From the NCBI GenBank assembly GCA_903813345.2, contig CAIIXF020000006.1, forward strand, positions 5,196,989 to 5,260,988: a stretch of 64,000 nucleotides of DNA, in the 5' to 3' direction. The notes under the pieces are model-generated. The model saw only the letters and a program-made list of their open reading frames with translations. It was not told the DNA's origin and searched no databases. Origin of the DNA: Owenia fusiformis. Taxonomy: Eukaryota; Annelida; Polychaeta; Sabellida; Oweniidae. Shown piece by piece: positions 1 through 12,500 of the stretch (positions within the stretch are counted from its first letter, which is position 1; every line of letters starts with the position of its first letter). Both the position numbers and the translations under genes were made by a program.

Positions 1-210
1 CAGAGTAACATACGATACTTTATTATACGTCCAACTATACTATCTATTTACAAGCTGTACATTACTGAGCTACTGTACTGACGGTAAAAGACCCAATAGT
101 AAACTGCCAGGGTGAGGTTTCGAAGCCTCTTATATAGTACTACTATTGGCATGTTGCCAAACCACAATTGGCAACCTGCCAATGACCAATTTGGCAAAGT
201 GCCAATGAAA
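1..210 (-). promoter_or_regulatory. LTR-like promoter block: three NFI-type palindromes, TATA box, polyA signal
   Basis: Read on the minus strand, three TTGGC-N5-GCCAA palindromes (146-160, 168-182, 191-205) lie just upstream of a TATATAA box (130-136). An AATAAA lies about 110 bases further on (19-24). Enhancer sites, TATA and a close polyA signal within 200 bases is the layout of a retroelement LTR. TTGGC-N5-GCCAA is the consensus for nuclear factor I dimers. The block runs off the window, so LTR ends and the element body cannot be seen. The motifs are directly visible; promoter function is inferred. Confidence 0.4.
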
Positions 211-414
211 CTTAATGACCAAATTATTCTAAGTTCTCACTGAAATATCACTGAAAATGGTTAAGTCCAACTGTATGAATTATTAAAATTGTCTAAGTCA
301 GTTGAAAAAGTCCAGCCCCTTTGGTTTGATGCAAAATGTTTAAGTATTGAGATACAGGCTCGTGAAAATAACAGAGTCGAGCTAGTCTGGTTATGAGAAA
401 TGACTAAGTGTTGC

Positions 415-1250
415 CTATATGATGAGTGAAAAGAACAGAGTTATGGCTTTTGGCTTCAATGATTCTGTTAAGTCTTGATGGACAGCTATGCTGCCATCTT
501 TGGGTAAGAATTGAAACCTGGCATAACTTAGAAAAACCCAACAATAGTTATATAAATTACAGTTCTTCAAGGCTAGAAATATGTCATTTATAAAGATGTT
601 GAAGAGACAGGGACCAAGAATACTTCCCTGAGGGATGCCTTTCACTATGGTTTGCCATGAGCTAGTTGAATTTGAAATTTTTACTCTCTGTGGCCTGTCA
701 GAGAGGTAACTTTTCAAGAGAGAAGTAGCTGAGTCGCTAACTCCATAGGCGGTGAGTTTGGCTATCAAAATATCATGCGGTAAACAGTCAAACGCTTTTG
801 ACAGGTCCATTAACACTGTACCTACCACTTTGTTATTATCAAGGGCAAGCTTCCAGTCTTCGATTAATTTTAGTAATACAGACTGGCAGCTATACCCCTT
901 CCTGAAAGCACTAAGTAGTGGCGATAAAATATTATCAAAATAACAGGTAAGTTGATCAAAAATAATACCTTCCTGAACTTTAGATAAGCAGTTCAGGATA
1001 CTCACAGGTCTGTAGTTACCTTTAGCTAGATCGTCCTTCTTTTTATAAATGGGAGAAACTTCAGCTGGCTTCATGCCAGAAGGAAATTTTGAAGTCACCA
1101 ATGATTTGTTTACAATGGGTGTAAGTGTATGGGCAAGAATGTCAGCTCCAATTTTGATGATTTTGGGGGGATCCTGTCTTCCCCAGTTGCTTTCCTGGGG
1201 TTCATGTTTAGAAGTTTATGCTGGACAGCAAACACCATTCTCCAAAGGGC
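415..1250 (-). pseudogene. Decayed non-LTR retrotransposon reverse transcriptase fragment
   Basis: The minus strand encodes the fingers and palm of a LINE reverse transcriptase: NPRKATGEDRIPPKI, then YRPVSILNCLSK, FRKGYSCQSVLLKLIEDW, the metal-binding LMDLSKAFDCLPHD, and GIPQGSILGP. Where the catalytic YADD should follow, it reads YNYCWVFLSY, so both catalytic aspartates are gone and one codon is missing. No endonuclease is present. It is a truncated, dead copy of a Jockey/CR1-group element; the exact clade is not resolvable by eye. Confidence 0.75.
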
Positions 1251-2214
1251 CTATTTTAAACATCAACATCTTAACTGATTAGTCAAATTGAACAAGTATA
1301 TGACTGCTCCAAGTAGCAGCACCACGAAGGTTATTGAACCTTTAAAAAGCCAATTTTAGACTGAGGATTGAAAAGGTTCTAAGAACTTTTATTTTTTTCG
1401 GTAGACCGGAAGTAAATTTACGAGTCAAGTAAAAAGTGATAATGTTCTTGTTATGAAGTTGGGAAGTCAAAACAGTTCTTATAGGAAGTCAAAGTAAGCA
1501 TTCGAAGATCATTTAGAAGCATTTAAAATCAAATCCACGGCAAAATTGAAATGACTAAAATCTTTGTATGTTTTCACGGGGTACCATCGAATAATTTTGG
1601 CAACGTACCGGAGACCGACATTTTACTAAGAAATGGCAATAATTTTGCACAATATATTTTTTAACTAGAGTTCTACTTTGATTTTGACAAAAGTAAGTAT
1701 TCCATGCAATGGCTATTTCATTTATGAGTTTGTAGGAATTCTGTTGGAACCCAGTTCTGATCAAGTACGAAGTTATTGAAATCGGCGCAGACGGACTTTA
1801 CTCCAAAAGATGGTTTTTCGATTATAACTTTTCACAACATTTTAGTATAGACTTTTGAAAAAAGTACAGAATAGTCGTTATACTTTTGAATAATTCTGTT
1901 ATTTCTGATTCACACGACTCTGATTTGTTTAATTAAAAAAAAAGTTTTAAAAATATTACTTAGGAACGTAACCGGAGCTGGGAACGTAACGTTTTCTTCG
2001 CGGACCTCAGAGAAGACACTTCCGGTTTAATAATCGGTGAGTTTATCGATCAAAAAATATATTTTTATGAATATCTTCGGTATCTGCTTAAATATAGTAT
2101 GTTAATTTGTGTTGATTGTTAAATTACAAAATAGGTTGGGAAAAAATATGTCCAAGTCGTTTGATCTTGTCCCAGAAGCAATATTTTGTCATTTCCGTCG
2201 CTTAGAATTCCTCT
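1251..2214. other. No recognised feature
   Basis: AT-rich sequence with short reading frames only. No protein family, RNA gene or clear repeat boundary was recognised. It would be upstream intron or intergenic sequence relative to the first polycystin exon seen. Confidence 0.4.
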
Positions 2215-2345
2215 AAGGCTGGCTCCCTAGCAAAATTGGCAATCAAAATGCTAAAGAGCCTTAAAATTTAAGGCTCTTTAGCCAAATTGGTTACCAAAGT
2301 GCTAAAGAGCCTAAAATTTTAGGCTCTCCAGTCACGGCCTTATTT
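2215..2345. repeat. Tandem pair of palindromes built on AAGAGCCT/AGGCTCTT
   Basis: Two successive hairpin-forming palindromes share the arm CTAAAGAGCCT and are separated by GCCAAATTGGTTACCAAAGT. The first is near-perfect over 31 bases, the second perfect over 22. The flanking AATTGGCAATCAAAATG resembles the spacer, so the unit (about 55 bases) is itself tandemly repeated. It does not match the histone mRNA stem-loop consensus. Confidence 0.6.
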
Positions 2346-2564
2346 TTGACATCAGGCTGCGCATGCGTATTGGAAGGAGTGGATGGATCGGTAAATATTG
2401 TGACAAAGACTTTTCAGACTTTTCTCTTATATTACTAAAGGTAGATCTACCATTGATAGTGCTGACTGTGGTTAGAAGCAAATAGCAGATAATATAAGAT
2501 TATCCTTTTCACTTAAAGTGACACAAAGAATTTATTGTAATATAGCAATAGCTTGAAATATATA

Positions 2565-3341
2565 CAGGGCGGGCAAATAAAATAGGACACTCACATATCC
2601 TCACTTTGAAAGAGCAAAAAATATGAACCAAGTGTCATATCAATAAAGGAGTATAAAAATTGAATTTATCTGTGCATTTTTTAAATGATTTATGTCACCA
2701 CCAAAAAGTGGTGACATATTGTTATGGTCTCCGTTTTTTTCTTACATTGGTTGACTTGTGGCGGTTGGCAGTTGGTGTCTGTAACAAATTCTTACAAGTT
2801 CCAATAACTTAGACGGACTACAATTTTTTCAAAAGCATCTACAAGTTCTCAGAAGTTCAAATCTAACTTTCGATCTGAGATCTGACCATCAGTGACCTTC
2901 TCAAGATCAAAGAAAGTCAAAAAGGTCTTTTTTCAACTTGCTTCAAATTTACCAATTGTTTCCCAAATCATTTACAAGTTCTCGGAAGCTCAAATTTGAC
3001 TTTAGATTTGACCTTCAATGACCTTCTCAAGTCAAGAAAGGTCAAAAAGGTATTTTTTTAACTTGCTTCAAATTGATCTTTTTTCAAAATAATCTGCCAG
3101 TTCTCAGAAGTTTAAATCTGATTGAACTCATAATATTGTGAGCAACTAAGTGGTGGTGACATTTTGTCATGTAAATGCTTTGTTTGTGAACCAATAATTT
3201 CTAAATCATTAAAGATAATTCACATATTATTATGTTAATTGAATTCCTCTGCTATATTTTTATTGTATATGACACATGGTTTTTCTGTTTGATTGTAAAT
3301 ACTTTTGAGAATGATACATAGTGTCATATTTACCCACCCTC
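2565..3341. mobile_element. Mariner-like MITE with TA target duplication, interrupted by another repeat
   Basis: Left end CAGGGCGGGCAAATAAAATA and right end (inverted) GAGGGTGGGTAAATATGACA are imperfect terminal inverted repeats flanked by TA on both sides, the Tc1/mariner signature. No transposase is encoded. A second element (2692-3162) lies inside it. The right end is only 29 bases before polycystin exon 1, so the insertion sits almost on a splice acceptor. Confidence 0.6.
2692..3162. mobile_element. Hairpin-headed TIR element, TGTCACCACC family
   Basis: Bounded by ATGTCACCACC (2692-2702) and its inverse GGTGGTGACAT (3152-3162). Immediately inside the left end, TCACCACCAAAAAGTGGTGA forms a perfect-stem hairpin. 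The body contains repeated 'GACCTTCAATGACCTTCTCAA' type blocks, and there is no coding capacity. Related, damaged copies lie at 19607-20284, 25590-25660 and 61148-61510. It is nested in the 2565-3341 mariner-like MITE. Confidence 0.6.
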
Positions 3342-3370
3342 TATGTTTCTATCATCTCCATAATTTTCAG

Positions 3371-3507
3371 GTGCCTTCAGAATTGCAACTACAAGGTGAC
3401 TCCTAACAGCAAACTCTCCATGGCAGCCCACTGTACAAACTGCCAAAGACAAAGTGATCTTAACTTTGATTGGTCCATAATTTCTGTTGATTGTGAATTC
3501 ACAATGG
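3371..3507 (+). CDS. Polycystin exon 1 in window: REJ region
   Basis: Acceptor TTTTCAG, donor GGTATG. It encodes CLQNCNYKVT...KLSMAAHCTNCQ...DWSIISVDCEF. The paired CxxC motifs and tryptophan are typical of the receptor-for-egg-jelly module. The first base completes a codon begun in an unseen upstream exon. Confidence 0.8.
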
Positions 3508-6500
3508 GTATGTTAAGAACCTACAGTGTACTCAAAGATTTTGATTTTAATTGAAGTTATTGAAGATATTATATATCATGTACATCACGGTATGTATAGT
3601 CTGTCAATTCACTTATTGTTTTCGTGTTTCTCATTTATCATTCCACTCCAAATATGAAGCTTGTCCTGTACCATCCATGTGTAAAGACAATTAAAACACA
3701 AAATATCCCATTCATCCACATCCCTGTTAAAGAGACCTTGAATATGATTTGGTTAAAATTATACAAGAAGCTAAAGTTTATTGCACAAAGTTATCAACTG
3801 AAAGTTAACTCCTAAGCTATTGTGATTTCTCGTGAGATGTACTAAAGGGTACCTTTAGATGCTTTGAGTGTTTATAAGTGTTTGCTGTACTAATTCCTTC
3901 TATCATTCCATCATTTTATGCATCAAATTCATATTATATTTTGAATAGATGGTGATGGGAAACAGTTTGTAGATTAACATGCTTGCTCCTCCTTTTTTAT
4001 GTCCCCACCACATAGTGTGGGGCCATATTGTCGGCCTAGGCGCATCCGTCCGTCTGTCTGTCCGTCTGTCCGTGCGTCCGGCAGTTTTCTCCAAAACTGC
4101 TACAGATATCACCTTCAAATTTTCAGGGATAACTTATGAGTGCATATAGATGTGGATGAAAAAAAATTAGCTCGATACCTACTTCCTGTCGGCCATTTTG
4201 AAGTCAAATGCTAAAATCCTTGTCTGCAAACTTTAAGAAAAACGGCTTCACAGTTGCTTTTAAAACTTTAACATCTTGTTCAGCTCACTTCATTCTAGAT
4301 CTGATTATGTTTTGGACCTGTTAGCTCAGTCATGTCAGCCATTTTGAATGTTTGAATAAAAGTTAGCGCACAATAATACTTTGTATCATATTGAATGGTG
4401 TTTTTCAGTTTTCATACTTTAACTATTTAGTAGCTTTATAAATAATTTCAGGTGTACTTTGTTGTAAAAGCCTATGTTATTGTTAACAGTAGTTATATGT
4501 GATAATTTTTAAAAAATAAATCAGCAAAAACTTATGATCACTTTTTTATTGTCGGCCATTTTGGATTTTTCCGTACTAAAATCTTGTCAGTAAAGTCTTG
4601 TCTAAGCGTTTTGAGGTGAACCATTTGGTAGATCAATTTCAAATTTTCAGGGATGATTCTTAGTATGAAAATCTAGATCTGATTAGTTTTTGGGCATTCT
4701 TGGTAAATGTCAAGGCAGTCATTTTGGATTTTCCGTCCTAAAATCTTGTCTGTAAAGTCTTGTCTCACGTTTTCAGGTGAACCGTTTGATGGATCAATTT
4801 CAAATTTTCAGGGATGATTCTTAGTATGAAAATATAGATCTGATTAGTTTTTGGGCATTCTGAGTAAATGTCAAGGCAGCCATTTTGGATTTTCCGTCCT
4901 CAAATCTTGTCTGTAAAGTATTTTCTACGCATTTCCAGAACAGATCAATTTCAAATTTTCAGGGATGATTCTTAGTATGAAAATCTAGAACAGATTAGTT
5001 TTTTGGCATTCTGGATAAATGTCAAGGCAGCCATTTTGGATTTTCTGTCCTCAAATCTTGTCTATAGAGTTTTGTTTACATGTTTTCTGGTTAACTGTGT
5101 GACGGATCAATTTCAAATTTTCAGGGGTGGTTCTTAGTATGAAAATCTAGAACTGACTTATTTTTGGCATTCTGGGTAAATTTTAAGGTGGCCATTTTGG
5201 ATTTTCCGTCCTCAAATTGTGTCTGTAAAGTCTTGTCTACTCATTTTTAGGATAACCATTTGACGGGATCACCCAAAGGTTGGGACATTTTGTACACATT
5301 TGTGTTTATTGTCGGCCATTTTGGATTTTTCCGTACTAAAATCTTGTCAGTAAAGTCTTGTCTAAGCGTTTTCAGGTGAACCATTTGGTAGATCAATTTC
5401 AAATTTTCAGGGATGATTCTTAGTATGAAAATCTAGATCTGATTAGTTTTTGGGCATTCTTGGTAAATGTCAAGGCAGTCATTTTGGATTTTCCGTCCTA
5501 AAATCTTGTCTGTAAAGTCTTGTCTCACGTTTTCAGGTGAACCGTTTGGTGGATCAATTTCAAATTTTCAGGGATGATTCTTAGTATGAAAATATAGATC
5601 TGATTAGTTTTTGGGCATTCTGAGTAAATGTCAAGGCAGCCATTTTGGATTTTCCGTCCTCAAATCTTGTCTGTAAAGTATTTTCTACGCATTTCCAGAA
5701 CAGATCAATTTCAAATTTTCAGGGATGATTCTTAGTATGAAAATCTAGAACAGATTAGTTTTTTGGCATTCTGGATCAATATCAAGGCAGCCATTTTGGA
5801 TTTTCTGTCCTCAAATCTTGTCTATAGAGTTTTGTTTACATGTTTTCTGGTTAACTGTGTGACGGATCAATTTCAAATTTTCAGGGGTGGTTCTTAGTAT
5901 GAAAATCTAGAACTGACTTATTTTTGGCATTCTGGGTAAATTTTAAGGTGGCCATTTTGGATTTTCCGTCCTCAAATTGTGTCTGTAAAGTCTTGTCTAC
6001 TCATTTTTAGGATAACCATTTGACGGGATCACCCAAAGGTTGGGACATTTTGTACACATTTGTGTTCTCGTCTAAGAATTATCACCCACTGTTTAATGAG
6101 GTATTAGAAAAATTTGACACCTGTTATCCCAAGTGGATGTTCAGTGGCATATGATTTGCCCAAGCCCTTCTTTTGCACATGAATTCAAAATCCATGATTA
6201 TCAAGATATAGAGACTGACAACATTCTTTTTCTTGTAGACTGGGCATCTATGAGTTTCACAGGACAGTTTGGCCAAGCAGTGAGCTTCAGACCAAGAGTC
6301 TTCCAAAAAGGGTGTAGCTTTATTCTCCATGTCAATGGTAAACATGTATTTTTATATGTCATGCCACGGGTACATGTTTACCTGTGACATGTCATACATG
6401 CAGCTTTCTACTGTACATGTATGTCACAAGTTCACATGTAGCTTTATACTCCAAGTCACAGGTTAAGATGTACAGGTAGCTTTATAAGTACTGATGCATA

Positions 6501-9500
6501 AGCAGTAATTCAGGTTTCTTTGTCTTAAATTTGCTTCATATATCCATAATATGTATTAATTTATTACTGGAAAGGAGGTTTACCTCAAAAAATGTGGCAT
6601 TAATAACTACATGTCTTCTCATCAATTTAGGTGTCAAGAAAAGTGGAGCTGGTGTGGATTCTGGATTTGCCTCTTTTTTGTTTAGAACTAATACGCCACC
6701 TATAGCTCCATATAGGTCTTGTATTGTGTCGCCATCTATTGGAGTTACTCTATTTGATGAGTTTGACATTTATTGCGATAATTTTGAAGATGAGGATGTC
6801 CCGTTAACATATGAATTCTACTATGTGAAGGTGGAAGATTCGACAGGCAAGTTCAAGTCAGTGATTGAAAAAATATTATAGTGATGCTTCATTGGACACT
6901 TATTTACACATTTGAATAAAATAATAAATAACTTTTACAACACTGGATAAATATAAGTAAAAATGACAGCATATTTACTACTCCTGAAATAATTAAACCC
7001 CAACGCTAAAAACGTTGCTAGCAATTAAAAGTCTGCTTAGTTGGGCTGGTATAAGGCCAGCCTTTTCTTTAATAAGGGGAATTGAAGTTTCTTTTGCGAG
7101 CCTTGTTAGAAAACAGTTCACATAAAGCAAAATAGACTATATTTTTCAGTTATTCGGTTATTCTGGAGCGCTCAGTGATAAAAATACAACTAATCAATCA
7201 AAGAACAACATATCTCTGAATTCAGTTGTCATAAATTGATGTGTTATAGCTTGTAAGAAAGACTTTACACATTTTATTAATATTATATCATGTTCACCAG
7301 CTACTGATACAAAATATTGGGCATGGCTGTGCCATTGTGCCATTCGACTCACTCAGAAATGCATTTAATGCCAGAATTAGCTGCTCAGGAGGACTCTGTT
7401 TCAGAGTGTCCCAAGAAACATTTTTACAAAGGTGTCATTGGTGCACTTGACAACACATCCCCATAGGTTACTAAGAAATCAACAAATCCTCATGACGGGT
7501 GCTTATATTAAAAGTGATTCATTTTCATTTTAACACTTAAGTCAGTCACATATCTCCTAGATTATATACAGGGTGTTCCAAAAGTAACAGGACTAGTGCT
7601 GGCATTTTGTCAATTTTGCACTGAGTGTCTTCAAATTTTAACAAATTGTACTTTGAAGTTTTGCAAAATTCTTAAGTTCCAGAAAAAATGATGAAATGCG
7701 GTTACAGTTATGGTTACTATAGTATCATGACATCCCAATACTCGGGGCAACCTTTTTCCTGAAAATGTGATATCTATAACATTTTTGTTTTTGTATAACT
7801 GAAGAAAGTATCTAATTCACCTATTATGATACAACATTTCTTGTTTATTTTATTAGTTGCTTTGTTGTAAAGATGTTGCTATACAACTCAGATTCAAGTA
7901 TAATTTCATAATAAGAATAATATTTATTCAATTTCCTGGAATATCACTATGTATAACAGTCTGAACGACCCAATTTGAAGCCAGTCATCCATCTTAATAG
8001 GGCACCTGCCCGCAGGTCACCATTAAAGACCATGCAGCTATGGAGGAGCTAGGTCTTGAGGTCTAAAACCATGCACCATACTCTTCTGATCATGCAATAT
8101 CTAATTTTTTCTTATATTGAAAACAGAATGCTAATCAAAGCTGTAAGACCTTTAAAGATGAGAATGACCTTCTCCAAATTGTCCATTCGACCCTGCGTGA
8201 CATGTCCTCAAATGGGTTCACTCATGTGTTTTGGTCATGAATACAAGAGTATTACTCTTGTACTGACCGAAGAGGAGCCTATTTTTCAAAGTAGAGGATA
8301 CATAGGAATATCAAATGATGTAAACAAATGTAGTTCCAACCAGTTATTGCATTTCAACTTTGATATGGCATGTACAAAATGATATGGGATGTACAAAATG
8401 TCTCTGTAACTTTTTGCGTGGAATATTGCTCCGGGTATTGCGATGTCATGTTACTATAGCAATCATAACTCTACCTGATTCTCATATATTTTGTCGAAAC
8501 TTTGCAGTCATATTAAAGATACATGAAAGTACATTATGTAAAATTTTGAAGACGATTGGTGCATATTTAATAAAATGCCAGCACCTGTCCTGTTACTTTT
8601 TGAACACCCTGTATATGTACATTGTATTGCATTACCAAGGAAAATACCAAGTAATATCTCAAAAGGTAACGTTTAACAAGAGCTCCTTTTCCCTAGACTT
8701 TGATAAAGTGAAAAAAAGTATCCTTAAAAGCATTTCCTTGGAAATGACAATAAAACAATAGTATCAGAAAAAGTCAAACTGGAGATACTTTTCGCCAGGG
8801 CTAGGATGTAAATATGAAATGATTGGTTGCCACTAGACTTGTGTTTTCAACTTTTATCTGATTCTTCTGTTTTGACTAAATGACAAAATGTGATATCATT
8901 CCAAGACACACCAAGTTCTGTATGCTATAATCTTATTCAAAAGTTTTAAAGACTTCTTCATTTTGATGTATTAACCTAATTTTTAGGATCATTGCTGGCT
9001 TATACAGATAAGCCAGAGTTACTTGGGGTACAGCTTGGCCCTGGAGATAGTGAAAGCAACTATACAGTTGAGATACATATTGACGTGACTGATTATCTTC
9101 AAGCTACAACTACGGAAGTTGTTAGTCTACAGGTAGTACCCAGTTTGTACTTGCACATCTCGAGTGAAAACACTTGTTTAAAAATATTAAATTAAGAATA
9201 TGGATGTCTTCTGGCCCACCCTGTACATAATATAATTGAATTTATATATGAGATCAATATTCTACAGGTGTACCCTTCCCATATGCAGTCTTTTGTGTAC
9301 CCAGAAACAGCAGATAGTACAAATGAATTAGTGGAGACATTGACAAATCTTACTGTTACAACACACAATCAGGAAAGCAAGTTAGACAACCTTCTACATT
9401 CTGGTGACACTCAAGGTATGACATTTTGTTATAGTCTCAAAACTTTTTGTGTAACATCTTTGAATGGATTGCGCCCCAATAAAGGAAATACTTCATCATC

Positions 9501-12500
9501 TCAAATAAAAAAGGTTTTCTGTTCTTTTCTGCAGACAAAATCTGAAAATGACAAAATAAGAGAACTGACATTCATTATTAAAATGAATTCACTCCGAATC
9601 CTGTGCCAAAAGGCAGTACGGTACTGTTAGAGATTGGCTCTGTTCCTTTGATAAGGAATGTGCAATATGTCCTCTCAATGAAAAATGGCTGCCATTTTCC
9701 ATCTTTGATTTTCCCAAATACATGCCCTGTGATCGTGCAGAATGGCATGTAATTAATATTTATAAGAGACATATACACAATGTACCTAGATCTCTCAATA
9801 TTGTAGTTATACAAAGGAAAGTTTGAGTCGTTGAAAGAAATATCAAAAAATCAAACGAATACCCTCAAAAATATCTTATTTTTAAAATAATTATTTTAAA
9901 TGAACCATGTTTGATTCAATTGAAACACGCGGACTGTTTACTTTAAGATTTCCCACTTAATAAGAGAACTGCTTTTTAGCCTAGGTATGTCTGTCTTTAT
10001 GTCCACAAGATCTTGTTCAATCAAGTTCATCAATGGGCATGAGGCCTAAATGCCTACATCAAGTGGCCTCATCACACCCAATTGAATGCAGAATGGGCAT
10101 GAGGCATAAATGCCTACATCAAGTGGCCTCATCACACTCAATTGAATGCACTTTAGTTTACTTGCTTTCAGCTGCCAGCCAACTTGTATTCACAGTATCA
10201 GCCATATTAAACATGGAGTCACATGAGAACACCACAAATACAAACGTTACTTACAATGAAACAATGGCCATGTTGGAGCAAAGAAGTCTGGTAGGAATTA
10301 TATGTTGTAATGCTATTTTTTTTATTAATAGATCCATACAATTTATACATTTTCTTCAATTTTTACATTTACTCCATTTCTTACATCTGAAGTTGTCAAA
10401 TATGTCAAAATGAGTGGTGATACTTGAAAACTAAATGAATCAAAATTAAATTGACATTAGAGAGATTTCGCACATAGTGAAAGTACAACTTATAACGTAT
10501 ACTTATACTTATAGGTAAACGTACAAGGTGTTTCATAATGTGGGCTTTTCGTCAGGAAAGATCTTCTCGGACTGTAATAAATACAGGTCAAAGGGATGCC
10601 ATTTGTACTTTCTTGAATTGTAGCATGTTTAGTTGATCCAAATGTCTTTGTCTAGAATAAAATAGGCTCATATATAGTACATATGTTATAGACCCATCTC
10701 TTCTCAAATTGACTTTTTGGAGATGCTCGTTATGAAACACCCTGTATGTCCTATGTTGAGCTACTGAATTTACTGTTTCCAGGAATTGCTAGAACCTACT
10801 GGTAATGATTGGTGTTTCAAATTGATGGTTAAAGTATTTGATTGGATACTGTTCCCACTCAGCCAATTAATTTCAAAAAATGCTTGCGGTCAATTGTTCC
10901 ACACACAAGTAGGCAAATCTTTATACGGAGATCCAACTGTTATACAGGAATAGTTATGTTCCATTAAGTACAATTTAAGATTGATTTTAGTAAATATAAT
11001 AGTTCGACATGACCCTTTAAACTATACGTATACGTATAAGTTTTACTTTCACTTATGTGCGAAATCTCTCTATTATTTAATATTTGTGCCATTTGTATCT
11101 TAAGATACGCGATTCTATTGTGACATCACTAGCCAACACAAGCGTAGATGTTGATGACATAACTGTGCTAAAACAGAAGGCAGGGGCCATGCATAGCATT
11201 ACAGTTGAGAGCACAGAACTTGCACCTTCTACTAAGGTACATAATACATGTATACAACTCACATTGCACTTTACCTATATTCACCACATTTGTTACAATT
11301 TATAGTCATAATTGGTATTGATAACAACCTAGATTTAGTTTTTCTTTCATTCAAAAATAAATTTCAGATTAAATCCTTGCCAACTTTTTTCACAAAAATA
11401 TTTCACACTGTCTTTTTTTATTTATAGTTCAGTGATCTATAAGGCAGTTGTTTCAGATATTGCTCATGCAACTTTATGAGCAAATAATCTCTCTTTCAAG
11501 CTTTTAATATAAACTCCATAGAAATAACACTTGATTAATTATTATGCGTATGTCCAGTCCAAAGCATCTCATGCTTTTGAAGACATGAGTAGGACACTAG
11601 TGTCTAAGATGGAGGATGAAGTAGATGTCAGCTCTGAGCTCATTGAAGACATCGCAAGGTAGACTTTACAGACATAGATTACAAATGTTTTTTGTTATAA
11701 ATTGATTAACATATTATGCGTATGTCCAGTCCACAGCATCTCATGCATTTGAAGACATGAGTAGGACACTAGTGTCTAAGATGGAGGATGAAGTAGATGT
11801 CAGCTCTGAGCTCATTGAAGACATCGCAAGGTAGACTATACAGACGTAGATTACAAATGTTTGGTTCAACTGTTATTTAAGCCATCATGTTGTTTTAGAA
11901 ATTTCATTTTTTGGGAAGGAAAAACCATAGAATTGAATGTCAAACAGCATCCATTTGGATGAATGTTTTTGCAAGATTGAAATAAATTATCAGTTCTGAA
12001 AAAAACTGATTATGTCATTTCATTTCAAGGTTTGTATAATAAGTTTTTATCGCACTTTGAAAAAGTGCTATATTGTTGTCGTCTTGTGCTGTTGGGCGGG
12101 CGGGCGGGCGTGCGGTCGTGCGGGCGGGCGTGCGGGCGGGCGGGACATAAACCAAATCTTGTCATCAAATTTCCAGGATAACTGCTTACCTGTTCAACTT
12201 GAAATTTTTACAGATGCAAGAGCAGACTAGTACCAAGATCTGATTAGGTTAAGGGCATGCTGGGTAAACTACGTGGCGGCCATTTTGAATTTTTCAACAA
12301 ATCTTGTCATCAAAATTCCAGGAAAACCACTTATCCGTTCAACTTGAAATTTTTACAGATGCAAGAGCAGACTATTGCCAAGATCTGATTAGGTTTTGGG
12401 TATGCTGGCTGAATTACATGGTGGCCATTTTGAATTTTTCAATTTGGCGGCCATTTTGAATTTTTCAACTTGCTCCAAATTGACCAAATTTTTTTTTAAA

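Noticed and set aside
2250-2333. Histone mRNA 3' stem-loop
   Set aside because: The stem sequence and loop do not fit the histone consensus and no histone gene is near.
3903-4118. Minus-strand 71-codon frame rich in RTDRRTD
   Set aside because: It is the translation of the CCGTCTGTC low-complexity run; the same occurs at 63281-63604.
8056-8382. 108-codon open frame as a possible transposase
   Set aside because: It has no DDE signature or helix-turn-helix and lies in a non-autonomous mariner-type element.
12012-12230. Gly/Arg-rich 72-codon protein
   Set aside because: It is produced by the GGGCGGGCGTGC run at the head of a repeat element.
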